From contig JACMZG010001908.1 of assembly GCA_018340805.1 (NCBI GenBank), forward strand, positions 35,098,445-35,162,444: a stretch of DNA of 64,000 nucleotides, given 5' to 3'. This stretch comes from Microvelia longipes (taxonomy: Eukaryota > Arthropoda > Insecta > Hemiptera > Veliidae). A model generated the notes under the pieces. That model worked only from the letters and a program-made list of their open reading frames with translations. It was not told the origin of the DNA and searched no databases. Each line of letters begins with the position of its first letter. Position 1 is the first letter of the stretch. A program made the position numbers and the translations under genes. Positions 45,228 to 57,489 of the stretch are shown one piece after another.

Positions 45228-45457
45228 ATTTTGGACAGAAAACTTTGTGAAAACCATTTAGGAGGTCTTAAAAACATATAAAACAGATAATTCAGGTAAA
45301 ATCCCGGTTTCAGTTTTTTTTTTCGAACACAATATTTTTCCTATTGGGAACCTGAGGTAGTTCGCACAGGGCGAATACCCTGAAGGGCCGAAACGCCCTA
45401 AAACGGGCATTATTATTATTATTATACTTTTCCTATATACCTGGAATAAAGAAAAGT
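45228..45457 (-). repeat. 5S-rep family, terminal fragment
   Basis: The fragment covers GACAGAAAACTTTGTGAAAA through ATCCCGGTTTCAG to the terminal AAAGAAAAGTAAAG. It is split by an 81-base LINE tail at 45345-45425. Confidence 0.8.
45345..45425 (+). mobile_element. Very short LINE 3' end insertion
   Basis: The insert ends in about six ATT repeats, as many CR1-like or related LINEs do. It is flanked by an imperfect 11-base duplication (ATTTTTCCTAT at 45334-45344 and ACTTTTCCTAT at 45426-45436). It contains CCTGAAGGGCCGAAACGCCC. Removing it restores the 5S-rep terminus. Confidence 0.75.
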
Positions 45458-46265
45458 AAAGAATTGTCACCAAAATTACATTTGGCTGTAATAAACTAAT
45501 AAATAACTTTATTAGTTTTCCTATTGAATTTTCTATTGGGATAAATATTACAAACCTGATTCATTTGTTAGAAATTTAGTTCATTACTCTTGTTGCAAAC
45601 CAATGAGGTGGAAACCAACTAAATGCTAAACCCCACACATAAAAATGTAGGGTAAAATTTGCTAAACGCGTGGGTGAGTAGTCCCAATTGACTCAAATAA
45701 GCCTTACGACCACACCTCTCACAGGTCCTTCCATCTGTACCGTTAAAATCCATAAATATATATTTTTTAATTTTATTTCATTGTCTTCATAACTATAAAT
45801 ATATTTTTTGCAAAAACATAAATTCTGTTTCGATTTTTTTAAATAACGGATTCTTATTTCTTTGAATTTCTTTTAGTCTTAATTTTGATAGCTATTGAAT
45901 ACACCTTGCTAATGTGAATTAGATTATTTATTGTACAATCAACAGATATTTTTGAACAAAAAAGTTTTCATCGCTGACCACTCACAAAAAACCTGAAAAC
46001 TTGCTAACTGACCTAATTTTTCAGCAACCTTTTTTCCTTAATGATGTTTCCTTGTTAATCTTTTTTTATCGATATTGGTATAGCAATATCGGTAAAGCAA
46101 CTCCATTAAGTTGTATTATACCCATTAATCAATGTTAAGAAATAAAACCCAAAAGAAAATAAGTTGTCAACGCCGTTTTCTCAAGTAAACCCATATAAAT
46201 TCCTATTTATTTAAAACTGTCCTAATGAGACCAAATTTTCTGTTTTGTACAACAAAAATAAAACA

Positions 46266-46440
46266 AAAAATCGGGCACGGAGTACCTCGGACCTTATAAC
46301 CTTTTCTTATCACATCGGACTCGCTTCGCTCTTCTTCAGAATATACAATTCTCCAAAAGTATACTACAACACGTCTTCGGACTCGCTTCACTTTTCCTCA
46401 GATAGTAAATACATCCGATTCATCCTCAGCGGTCAGTCGT
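46266..46440 (-). repeat. 5S-rep family, 3' part
   Basis: It has the complement of the 3' end (AAATCGGGCACGGAGTACCT), both GGACTCGCTTC blocks and the first bases of the 5S-like segment (CAGCGGTCAGTCG), where it stops. Confidence 0.85.
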
Positions 46441-46716
46441 TTTATTACTCTTTTTACAATCAATACAACCAGTTATATTATGTAACTAGCCGTGACAATT
46501 TATTTGTTAATAACAAGTTATATTGAATCAAATAATATACGAGCAGTAATATAATTTTTTATTAAGGGAGGGCTCTAATGAGAGGTAAGTTCAATGTATA
46601 ATTTACATATATCCTATACTTACAATATTGTAGTGCATAATGTAGTTTTAACTTCTGAATTTCTTTCCATAAAACTTGTGTTTTAAACACATTTTCATAA
46701 TCATCTTAGCTATTTT

Positions 46717-47010
46717 TCCTCAACTTCCATCATAGAAAAATAGGAAAAGTATTGTGTTCATCCTAAAATACGAAACCAACATTTCATTAAAAACATATAT
46801 TTTAGGCATTTTAAAGACTGAGTGTTTTTTATCATGCTTTCAGTCCATGAGTAGACACTAATGGACAGACATCGTGATTGCATACTATGAAACTAACCTC
46901 ACTCCAAATTTATGATAGAAAGTTGAAACAAGGCTGAAAATAAAGCATTTGGTCTAATTTTTCTGCCTGGAAGATAACCCATTTTGCTGAGTCATCAAGC
47001 ACTTCAAGAT
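46717..47010 (+). repeat. Diverged 5S-rep relative
   Basis: It starts TTTTTCCTCAACTTCCATCA and has AAATAGGAAAAGTATTGTGT and GCATTTGGTCTAATTTTTCT blocks in common with 8098-8698 and 32225-32485. Confidence 0.55.
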
Positions 47011-47619
47011 GAAATTTGTCAATTATCTAGTTTACTAATAAAATTGAAATTCTCCTTCATTATTACATTTGGCCATTGTATCCATTTTTAAGTTAGGGCT
47101 TTGGCATTCTGAAATTTTCCCAGGCAATACCTACGGACAGGTAAAATTTTATTTTGATTCTCATATTTGTAGAAACTGAATGATTAATTTTATTTTAAGA
47201 GGGAGTGAGTAGACATTCTTTTCTCCTTTCACCCCCTCCCTCTCAAAATGACCTGTTGAATAATATTAAGAATTTCCATAATAAATTTGAAATTTACATG
47301 TTTGATACTTTTAAAGTTATTAGTGAACATATTAATGCATAATGCGAGATTTTATGAAAATAAAGTAGAGAGTAAAATTTCCCAGGTAGTTTTTAGGTTT
47401 TTATTTATTTATTTATTTATTTATTTATACATATAAGTAATATAACAAAAAAAAAACTATTTTACTAAAGTATTTCTTATGTAAGAGCACCTCAAGGCAC
47501 CAGCCTGTGCGAGGTCTCTGCTTAGTTGCCGTACGATTTCTTAAAGAACTATACTTTTAATGTTAAAATATCAACTTAATAATTAATTAGAAAATTTATG
47601 AAAAAGAATTAATATAGTT

Positions 47620-48605
47620 AATAATAATAATAATAATAACTTTTGGATGATGTCCCGGTGTCATTTATTGACATTGCTATGCAATGGGAAAACAAAAACA
47701 ACAATAATAATAATAATAATAATATTAATGCTTAAGAGGAGAGAGAGGTAATGGAAAAGGGGAAAAAGAGAGAAAGAGAGATATATATAAATTAGAGAAT
47801 GAGGATAGATACTAGAGAGGGAGAGAGAGAGAGAGAGATGTAAAACACAAAATACTAAATAGATATTATTGATTCATGTAGGTGTTTATTTAGTTTTTTC
47901 TTAAATTGTTTTATATTTTTTGCAGTTTTAATTTCTATTGGTAGAACATTGTAGAACATGGGACCTTTGTATAAAGCATGATTTTGTTTTTTTGATAATC
48001 TACAATAGGGAGCGACTACTATCTGAGCTTGCTTACCTCTTGTTTCATAATTATGTGAAATCACAATTTTTTCACGTTTGTAGTAATTAAGGAGGACACA
48101 TTTTTTAAATAAAAGAGGAATAGGCAAGACTTTAAAGTCTTTAAAAAGATCATCGGAGTTAGCTGTAAGGGGCCTAGATAAAATAACTTTAATTATTCGT
48201 TTCTGAATTATATTAAGGGGTTCTAAATTGGTTGGTGCTGCGCTTCCATATGCTATGATGCCATAGTACAATATTGACTCGACAAGAGCATAGTATATGG
48301 AGCGTAGCAAATCTATTGAAGCAATCTTTGTTAAAAGTGCAAAGCAATAAATAAGTTTCCTAAATCTTTTTACTGTAATATTTATATGATAGCTATAACT
48401 TAAGTGCTGATCAAGATAAACGCCCAAGTATTTGATGGTTTCAGTATTTGCTATTCTTTGAGAGCAGTCACATTTAATACTATTTTTTAGCAAACAGTCT
48501 GGGGTATGTATTCTTAACAATCTGTTTGTAGTTAGAGGTTGGTTTCTAGAGTCAATAGAGAATGCTACATATTTAGTTTTCTGGACGTTTAATACTGACT
48601 TTTAA
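47620..48605 (-). mobile_element. 5'-truncated non-LTR retrotransposon
   Basis: On the minus strand the end of a reverse transcriptase is followed by a 3' region with CT-rich and (ATT)n runs. It then has TGACACCGGGACATCATCC and a final (TTA)n tail near 47640. Coding similarity begins abruptly near 48605, as expected of incomplete reverse transcription. Confidence 0.75.
47855..48598 (-). pseudogene. LINE reverse transcriptase, C-terminal part
   Basis: The frame runs about 245 codons and continues upstream of the first start-like codon as L-N-V-Q-K-T-K-Y-V-A-F-S. Hallmarks follow: I-K-Y-L-G-V-Y-L-D, then R-S-I-Y-Y-A-L-V-E-S-I-L-Y-Y-G-I and L-N-I-I-Q-K-R-I-I-K-V-I. These come after the catalytic core in Jockey/CR1-type elements. 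The core with its catalytic aspartates and the endonuclease are missing. The remaining frame is open, so the insertion is fairly young. It has no independent function. Confidence 0.8.
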
Positions 48606-49439
48606 TATGTCATCTCTGAATCTGAAGATTAATAAGAATAAAAATTTAGAAGATGGTCTCTAACTTAATTCTATTTTTCAAAAATTGCAAAGGTTAATCC
48701 ACCTCTAACTTTAATCAAATTTTTAATTTTATTAAAATTGATGGACCAAAAAAGAAGATAACTTAATCTTAAAATAATTAAGAAACAGTTCGTGATTTTA
48801 CATTAAGTTTTGTAGCCTCAAATAAATTTTAAGAAGAAATCAAGTTTCTCTTGTTTATTTTGGGCTTAAACCATTTTTAAGTTCTTCCTTTCTTCCTGGA
48901 TGATTAATTTAGGAATGTTTAAGTTCCCGTATGTGAGGTAAGATACAACCAAAAACTGGTCTTTAAAGATGCATTTAAGTATTTTAAAAACACTTCTTTT
49001 CGACGTCACATTCTACCATTAATAAACTATTTTATAAAAAAAAACTATATTTTTGCAAAGCATCTAAGTGTTAATTTTCTAAAAGTTCATCGCCCTTTAT
49101 TTTTTCGATGCATATAAGGGTAAAATAGCTTTACTGTGATATAAGATACTTGAAGGTGTAACATAGAACATCAGAGGTGTGGAATAAAAACTTTGTGGAC
49201 GTCGCGAGAATTCTAAAAAGAGAAGCCGATGGAGATTCTTTGTAAAAACCGCAAAGTACAGTATCAGATGTAACTTGACTCAGGCCAAGCAAGCTTTTAC
49301 CTTTCTTAACTTAAATATCTTACAGTTTGCACTTCCTTAGTGAATCATTAACCTTTGCGAAAATGATCTAACACTTCTTTTAGTTATCCTAAGGTCTGTG
49401 CGTAGTGTCGCTGCGTAGTGTTACATAGGAGTAAATATA

Positions 49440-49730
49440 TAACTTTAATATAAGTCTCTTTAAAATTAAAATGTTTATTTAAGAGCTGACTTTTGACCAC
49501 TTCTGGTCATCATCTATCATGCCTTGAGTGCTAAGAAGCTAAATCTACATCTATGTTTGTGTGCATAACAAACGTTTAAAGGACTACTCCTTTAAAGGTT
49601 TCTAATGGACATAAACCTTTAAAGAGAGCGTGCATAGATTCTTAGCACTCCAAGCACGGCTGATGATGAATAGAAGAGGTAAGTCAATTCCTAAATAAAC
49701 ATTTGAAATGTTAAGAGACTGGTACATTGT
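49440..49730. mobile_element. Penelope-type inverted terminal repeat remnant
   Basis: Left (49440-49560) and right (49612-49730) parts are diverged inverted copies. They share AAATGTTTATTTAAGAGCTG, the GACC..GGTC hammerhead-like motif, and TTGAGTGCTAAGAAGC. Nothing of a reverse transcriptase remains between them; instead there are CCTTTAAAGG blocks. The architecture matches the intact element at 37.9-38.9 kb, but the sequence is a different family. Confidence 0.55.
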
Positions 49731-50539
49731 TTATTTCAGTATTGAGGTGAAGATTAAGAAAAAATATTTAAAACATCCATTATTATGAATTATTTTCTAA
49801 ATAGCAATTTCTAATTTTTAAACAGCTCATAGCTCACGAGTAACACAGAGCTGCTGCATTTTTTAAAATTTAAAGTACGGTAAGAACGAATTAAATCGTT
49901 TGTAGGAAAGAATAAAATAGTTTAACTGCAAATAAAGTATTAATATTTGAACCAAGTAAATGAAATTTAACTTAATTTACTATTTACTTAGTGTTATTTC
50001 ATTAGTAAATGAAAGTGTGAGTCATATAATTTTTTTTTGTAAATTTAAATAAAAGAAACACTTTCATTATTCTAATTTCCTTGTCATTTTTCATCCTATA
50101 AATTTGATTTATGTTTTAAGCTGGCGTGATTTTTCATTTGTCATTTTGTTTTTAACTTTGTTTTCTTTCTCTTTTTGCTAATTTACTAAACATGTTTAAA
50201 AACCCGATTTTTAAATAGGTATCGCAACAAATTCGTTCAAAGTAGATATACCGGTTTTTATTAACAAGCCTGTAAAATTTTGTCTCTGGAATACGTCCGG
50301 AAATGTCTCGAACATTATTATAAATTGTTTTAAACTTTTATAGGAGTGAATTTTACAATCTATTCTCCTCTTTTAAAACTTCTAGCAATAATAATTAGAT
50401 AGCTAATAGCTGTTTTATTCAATTTTTCTCTTTCTTCGTCACTTTACAACTTCCAAAAGTGATTACAATTTATTCTATTTTTTTTATTAAAATATTTCAT
50501 CTATAATTAATTATATAGACACTGAGTGGTAGCCGCTTG

Positions 50540-51045
50540 CATTATTATTGTTATTATTAAATCTCGAGGATAGGTTTTAAAACCCATGCACTGCGACTTT
50601 AAGTCTTTTGTACAAATACCTTCGTGTTCACTTTTCATAGAAGATCTTTTTCCTTGATTAGTTCTAGGATTTTGGTCACTAGGTCTTCGTCAGGGGTTTC
50701 AGCTCTGATAAAGGTAGCTTTCCCAAATAACACAAATATCTTATATGCAATAGCTTCACATTCAAATATGATGTGAGTTGCTGATTCAGAGGATAGTCCA
50801 CAAAGTCTGCAAACAGGCTCTTTTAAGTATTTTACTGTGTTATTTGTATGTTTGTGTAGGTGAAAATGACCAGTTCTTAAGCCAGCTACTAAACTTAAAT
50901 TCTTTTTGTTTAATTTTAAGAGACTTTGTGTCAACTTGGTTCGTGCACCTCTCATCATGAGTTTACTATGTCTTAAACCAGGAGCATTCTCCCAGTGTTG
51001 CTGATGATTGGTTGCTAGCCATTCTTTGATTGTACTCTTGGCTTA
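50540..51045 (-). mobile_element. 5'-truncated non-LTR retrotransposon with RNase H remnant
   Basis: The minus-strand frame 50635-51040 reads I-K-E-W-L-A-T-N-H-Q-Q-H-W. It continues to G-L-R-T-G-H-F-H-L-H-K-H and a C-x2-C-x8-H-x4-C cluster. That layout is the end of the RNase H domain and the following cysteine motif in I/R1/Loa-like LINEs. The 3' flank ends in (TAA)n near 50550. It is a separate element from the one at 47.6-48.6 kb. Confidence 0.75.
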
Positions 51046-51936
51046 AGTTTAAGTAAACACTAAGATAGGTTTTTAAATAATCCTTACTGGTATGCGATAC
51101 TTGATTGTTGATTTAATAATAAATACTACTAAATACTATTTTCAGATAAAAGAAAATTAAGTTTCTCAGAAAAAGATTTAGCCATTATAGGACTTTCTCA
51201 GCATTTCTTTTAAATGACTTCATATTATTTTTGCGTACATTCTTCGCGATAATTGAAAAATATTAGATGGTTCTTGAAATGAAATTTATTGCTCAATTTA
51301 TTTTATGATTTATATATCGCTGCAAGATACAGCTTTACATATTCTTATCGTCTTCTAAAGGAATGAAAATATTAATCACGGCTAGTTCAACAAGAAATTT
51401 ATGGCAGTAAGTACTTAATTATACTAAAAATACACCACACTCTTTATTTTTGCACATATTTACATGTTTTTGTACATTAAAATTAACAAATATTAATCCC
51501 TTTGTACAAAAAAGGTCCCACCTTAACATTAACTCAGCTAAATTATATTGTATACATTTATTTATAAGGAAAAGTACAAAATGTGAAAATATAAGCTCTT
51601 ATCCTATTAATGTAAAAAAAATTTAAAAAGTGTATAAAGCTTAAAACGTGAACTTTTAAGCAGATGTTTGCTATTAAATCGCATGCTTCCGCCGCTGGGA
51701 AGATACAAAAAGAATTTATGATTGATAATTATTTTAACAACTAAAACGAAAGGAAAGGTCATAATTTTTTTTAAATGTTAAGAATCTCGAATCCTGATAG
51801 TTTTAGCCTAGCTTTTTCAATTCATAAACATATTGATACAATAAAATACTTACGATTCTTCCTCGAAGAAAGGAAAAATCAAAAGACTATTACTAATCTT
51901 ATTTTAGACGTAAAAAACTACAACTACTTGCCCTTT

Positions 51937-51938
<2 letters not shown>

Positions 51939-52000
<62 letters not shown>
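51939..52000. repeat. (AT)n microsatellite
   Basis: An uninterrupted alternating AT tract of about 62 bases. Confidence 0.95.
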
Positions 52001-52003
<3 letters not shown>

Positions 52004-52584
52004 TTGTGTTTGTGTATTAAAATAAAATTATAAACGAGTAAATAGAATTTTCACAATCAATTAAGGGTTTGCTACTCCAAACTTCAATTTACTATAATTG
52101 ATATTCCTAAATCTAGTTGCGTCGAAATAAATAAACCACGAAGTGTGGAGGGATCAGATCTATTTCATCAAGATAAAACCTGACAGGAAGCGCAGGAGGG
52201 GTATAATTTGAACTTCGCCAAAGTATAATACAATTAGCTTTTTACCGAACATCCTTTTGCCAAATACTTTGTTTTTTAACATGCTATATTTAAAAACAAT
52301 ACGTGAAAACGCATCTACAGTTAACTAATACCAAGAGCATAATCTAATCTTCTAATCTAAGGCATAAACTACACATGAAATGTGTTGGTCTAGCACAGTT
52401 TAACACCAGATAGTTTACATCAATCCTTATTTTAATGTCTTAAGAAGATTGTAGAAAAGTTATGGCAACTGTATTATCTGAAACCATTTATAAACGCCAT
52501 GTTGTGCCTTTGAACAAATAAAATCGTTAGGTACGGAGTATCTCAGAACTTTTCTTCACCTAATAAAATTTGCAACCTTCATCT

Positions 52585-52880
52585 ATAAATAACTACACTA
52601 AGTTTCGTTTCTATACAATAAGCATATCCATGATTTTTGTTGGATCATAAAAGTTAATCAGCACCAAGCGTAGTTAACTTGGATGGATGACCGCTGGGAA
52701 TGAAACGAATGTATTTTCTATTTGTGGTCTAGCAAAGCTACTCCAAAGACGTGTTGCAGTGTAAATTTAACGACTTTTATATTCTGGGGACGAGCGGAGC
52801 GAGTCCGAAGCAGGGAGGATGAGCGTAGCGAATCCAATGTGAAGATGAAAAGTTCCGAGGTACCCAATACCCATTTTTTA
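52585..52880 (+). repeat. 5S-rep family copy with the best-kept 5S-like segment
   Basis: The stretch 52646-52701 (GTTAATCAGCACCAAGCGTA, then ACTTGGATGGATGACCGCTG, then GGAA) is the closest match in the window to the A box, intermediate element and C box of 5S rRNA genes. The standard 3' part follows. Confidence 0.85.
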
Positions 52881-53043
52881 ACCTAAACCAATATTTCGGT
52901 GAGATCAGTCGATCCAAAAATTACTAAACATAATTTAAATATTTCTTATATTGAGTCATTTTTTCTTTTGGAATTATTTTTTGACCAACCACATACCTTT
53001 TCAACTTTTGCACCTTTGATCATTGTTTTTAGTTTTATTTTAG

Positions 53044-53156
53044 TCTACCGGATGATTGGTTCAGAGCTAAGATACGGAGTTGAAATAAAGAATCGTGACC
53101 CCGAGTCTCTTCTCATAAAACTAACATCATGCAGAAGAACCAAAGTAATAAAACCG
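53044..53156 (+). CDS. Coding-like exon, possibly of a receptor
   Basis: The interval is bounded by TTTTATTTTAG and a GTAGGG donor. It is clearly less AT-rich than its flanks. It encodes 37 residues beginning Y-R-M-I-G-S-E-L and ending C-R-R-T-K-V-I-K-P. The Y-x-x-I-G-x-x-L start followed by a basic stretch resembles the end of the fifth membrane helix and third inner loop of peptide G-protein-coupled receptors. It enters in phase 1, matching the donor at 12486. The evidence is thin, and the receptor idea is a guess from local similarity only. Confidence 0.25.
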
Positions 53157-53799
53157 GTAGGGAGCTTTAAACGACCTGCATTTAAACATTTTTTAAAATA
53201 TAATTAAGTTGTGTGATAATAATTTTAAAAGTAATAGTAGGTAATCACTTTAAAGATCTTAGCTTTGCAAATTGTAGATTTTACAAGATGGCCAGGATTC
53301 AAAAATAGTTTAGCTTCCAAGTTATTAACATCTAAAGCAGATTTACATGTAATATTTTAAGATTTCTTCAACAAAATTTAAACCTATTAGGACAAGATAC
53401 TAAGAATACATTACATGTACTCATAATATAAATGTTTCATGAAAGGTTTACTTTTCCTCGCCTATTGCAATAGGGAAGTATTATGTAGTAAAATTGAATC
53501 TATCAATGTCATAATGACCTTACTATAGCCATTAAAAATGAAGAACAACCATCGACCCGATTTGTTATAATCTGTATTAAAATTTAACTTATATTTTGAC
53601 TGGATGCCCACGAGAATATCAACTCTGTTTAAACCCGTTATTTGATCCATAGTATCACCCAGCGTTTACTGTGTTGATACTTAACAAGCATCGCAGTTTG
53701 TTGTCTTAAACTATATTTTGCCTTTCATGAGGTTTTATTTTTATATAGAGGCAAATCAAAAATAACCCGTGTGATTATATATATATATATATATATCTC

Positions 53800-54060
53800 T
53801 TTGTCAGATCGAAATGAAACTTGGTACAAAAATCAAATAGACATCAACCTTGTTGATGTCTATAACCCTATTGTTTATAAAGTATGTGTGACGTCAATTA
53901 CCCGCAATAATGATATTACAAACATTTTAAAAAATCACAAATCTTCATAAAGTGTTTAGATCGGGCTGACATTTTTTACACATGTACTACTATGTATAGT
54001 TAACAAAAGAACGAAGTTTAATAGTTCTGGTTGTATTGATTAACATATACAACATGTGAA
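53800..54060 (+). repeat. 5S-rep family, middle fragment
   Basis: It contains the GAAACTTGGTACAAAAATCA, TGACGTCAATTACCCGCAAT and TTTACACATGT blocks of the family middle. The ends are lost. Confidence 0.6.
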
Positions 54061-54172
54061 AAAAAATATTTTTTTTTTTAATTTGAAAAACACATTGAAA
54101 TTATTACATTAATTAATTACATTGAAAATTATATAAAAACTAGTAATAAGAGAAACTGATAAAAGGCAACCA

Positions 54173-54217
54173 GCATGTGGCGGCGAAGCGGTCAAAAGGC
54201 TGAAGGCCTCTTGTTTC
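54173..54217 (+). repeat. GC-rich dispersed motif
   Basis: GCGAAGCGGTCAAAAGGCTG followed by AAGGCCTCTTGTTT. It belongs to the same set as 13094-13166 and 20285-20393. Confidence 0.6.
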
Positions 54218-54359
54218 CTGATCAAGGACCTCTGAACCGGATTTTGAACACAATCCCGGGTCTACCCCTCCCCCCCCCCCACCATACGAGCCACTTCATT
54301 AGCGATTTTTTTCAAAGAAACCCAGGGATAAGAAGATATTCTAAAGTGAAATTTTAGCT

Positions 54360-55380
54360 TAACACTCCAATATGATTTTCAAATAGGTTTCTTTATTTTT
54401 CACAACTTTTATTTCCTGTGGTGCTCAATGTAGCAATTTTATTTTTAAAAACGATTGTATCACAAACGCACATACTAATAATCACCACTTAACTAAATTA
54501 AACCAATATTAGTAGACATTTAACATACATTTATCTATAATTTTTAAGTTAAAACAAAGAATAATATTTAATAAGATATAATACTACATTTACAGTGCAA
54601 TTAATAATTAAAAAATATATTGACGTAAATGAATCGCACAGATGAGATAAGATACAGATACTATAAACTCCCGAGTAACACTGAAAGTGAAAGTGTTTTA
54701 AGTCAAGTATTTCTACTTCATAATGGAGAGGTTAAAAGAGAGAGGTAACTTTGAAAAACGAGGCAGGGGAATAAACGCTGGATGTAAATAACAGTAGCGA
54801 TGTTGACAAATGAATAAAATAATCACAAGGAATGTCATTCTAAATTTATGGATTAATTCTATAAAGTACTCAATTAATTCACGAAATTCTCGCATTGACT
54901 CCTGACAGAGAACTCATCTCTCATTAGAGATGATTTCAGTGAGATGAGAGAGCAACACGCGCTAAGCGAAGATTTTTTAATTTTACAATTTAGAAAAAAT
55001 ACAAAGCTGTAGGTAAGGCTGTCATGTTATACTCAACATAACTTCAACTATCCATCATTAACAAAAGCAAATAATGGTTTAATACATTGAAGCTAAATGA
55101 ATCCCCAAAAAATTTCATTTTGGGGAAAAAAAATGAAAACATCATTTCATTTTTTTCTTCTAAATTTCTAAAATAAACAGAAAATGTAAAAAGACAGTCA
55201 TTATTACCTCTCATAAAAATTAATAGTTGTCTTAAGTTTAGTATTGTAAGGAGATAAGTAAGCAAAAAAATAGTTTCCATTTTTTTTAGATTAGGAACGT
55301 ACAGAGTGAAATAAATATTGATAAGTTAAATTGTTGAAGAGTGATAGTAAAAATTGTTTAAATTATATTAAAGTCATTAA
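54360..55380. other. AT-rich stretch without a visible gene
   Basis: No supported gene. The frames at 54713-54895 and 55044-55280 have no domain or splice context. Confidence 0.5.
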
Positions 55381-57485
55381 AAAATCGGGTTCAGGGTACC
55401 TCGGAACTTTTCTACGCCACTTATCCAATATATTATAGAAAATACTATACAAATAGCAACATTTATCCTGCAACACGTCTTTGAAGTATACAAATCGCAC
55501 AATTTATACTGCACACGTCTTTGGGCTTTGCTTGTCCTCAGAGTAAAAATCGCACATTATACTGCAACACGTCTCAGAGCACAATTAACTGCAACACGTC
55601 TTGGGTTGCTTTGCTTGTCCTCATGCAACATTGGCTTGCTTTGCTTGTCCTCAGAGTAAAAATCGCACAATTTATTCTTGGCTTGCTTTGCTGTCCTCAG
55701 AGTATCGCACAATAATACTGCAACACGTCTTGGGCTTGCTTTGCTTGTCCTCAGAGGTATAAAATCGCACAATTATACTGCAACACGTCTTTGGCTTGCT
55801 TGCTTGTCCTCAGAGTAAAATCGCACAATTTATACTGCAACACGTCTTTGGGCTTGCTTTGCTTGTCCTCAGGTATAAAATCGCACAATTTATACTGCAA
55901 CACGTCTTGGCTTGCTTTGCTTGTGAGTATAAAATCGCACAATTTACTGCAACACCTTTGGGTTTGCTTTGCTTGTCCTCAGAGTATAAAATCGCACAAT
56001 TTATACTGCAACACGTCTTTGGCTGCTTTGCTTGTCCTCAGAGTATAAATCGCACAATTATACTGCAACACGTTGCTTTGCTGGTTTGCTCAGAGTATAA
56101 AATCGCACAATTTATACTGCAACACGTCTTTGGGCTTGCTTTGCTTGTCCTCAGAGTATAAAATCGCACAATATACTGCAACACGTCTTTGGGCTTGCTT
56201 TGCTGTCCTCAGAGTATAAATCGCACAATTTATACTGCAAACGTCTTTGGGCTTGCTTGCTTGTCCTCAGAGAAAAATCGCACAATTTATACTGCAACAC
56301 GCTTGGGCTTGCTTGCTTGTCCTCAGAGTAAAAATCGCACAATTTATACGCAACACGTCTTTGGCTTGCTTGCTTGTCCTCAAGATAAAGGCACAATTAT
56401 ACTGCAACACGTCTTGGCTTGCTTTGCTGTCCTCAGAGTATAAAATCGCACAATTTATACTGCACAGTCTTTGCTTGCTTGTCCTCAGATATAAATCGCA
56501 CAATTTATACTGCAACACGTCTTTGGCTGCTTGCTTGTCCTCGAGTTAAAATCGCACAATTTATACGCAACACGCTTTGGTGTTGCTGCTTGTCCTCAGA
56601 GTATAAAATCGCACAATTTATACTGCAACACGTCTTTGGGCTTGCTTTGCTTGTCCTCAGAGTATAAAATCGCACAATTTATACTGCAACACGTTTGGGT
56701 TTGCTTTGCTTGTCCTCAGAGGTATAAAATCGCACAATTTATACTGCAACACTCTTTGGGCTTGCTTTGCTTGTCCTCAGAGTATAAAATCGCACACTTT
56801 ATACCTGCAACACCTTTGGGCTGCTTTCTGTCCTCAGAGTATAAAATCGCACAAATTATACTGCATAACCGTCTTTGGGCTTGCTTTGCTTGTCCCAGAG
56901 TATAAAATCGCACAATATACTGCAACACGTCTGGCTGCTTGCTTGCCTCAGAGTATAAAATCGCACACTTTATACTGCAGCACATCTACAGAATCGCTTT
57001 GTCATTCCTTAGGTAGTAAATACATTCGTTGTATTCCCAGTGGTCACCTATCCATACACTAACCTCGCTCGAAGCTACTTAACTTTTACTATCCAACAAA
57101 ACCCGTAGTTACCGAATTGTAACGAATCTTAGTAAACTTATTTATTACGTAAAGTAATACACTTGTACTTAGTTTTTATAAAATGTATACAAGTCATTCG
57201 ATAAAAATCGAATTAATGCTGATAATGAGATAAAACATGGCACATTCTTTGTTGGCCTCATATATCGACAAATTTTTCCGTGTTTGAATTTTTGAAATAT
57301 TTCTGAGTAATTCTTGCGGGTTGCAATAACCGTCATACAAACTTTTTTTCGGATAGTGCAACTAGACAAAAATAATTATTTGTGTACTAATTATCAACTC
57401 TCTAGCATAAATACGGTGAGAGCTACTATGATAATAGACACACACATATACATACATGCACACTCACACAAATAGACATACAACT
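55381..57485 (-). repeat. 5S-rep family copy expanded by an internal tandem array
   Basis: The left edge AAATCGGGTTCAGGGTACCT is the family 3' end in complement. After the array come GGTAGTAAATACATTCG, the 5S-like segment (57035-57085), the ATGCTGATAATGAGATAAAA block and CTACTATGATAATAGACACA. The copy is otherwise of normal order, so the array grew inside it. Confidence 0.85.
55480..56985. repeat. Tandem array of a ~60-base unit from the 5S-rep family
   Basis: About 25 units of CACGTCTTTGGGCTTGCTTT, GCTTGTCCTCAGAGTATAAA, ATCGCACAATTTATACTGCAA follow each other. The unit is a diverged version of the family's ACACGTCTTCGGACTCGCTT, CGCTCGTCCTCAG block. Units differ mainly by single-base losses, especially in runs of T, A and G. 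All frames across it on either strand are artefacts. Confidence 0.95.
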
Positions 57486-57489
57486 TTGT

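Noticed and set aside
55521..57062. Many frames on both strands at 55.5-57.1 kb
   Set aside because: All fall in the ~60-base tandem array and repeat the same few residues in shifted frames.
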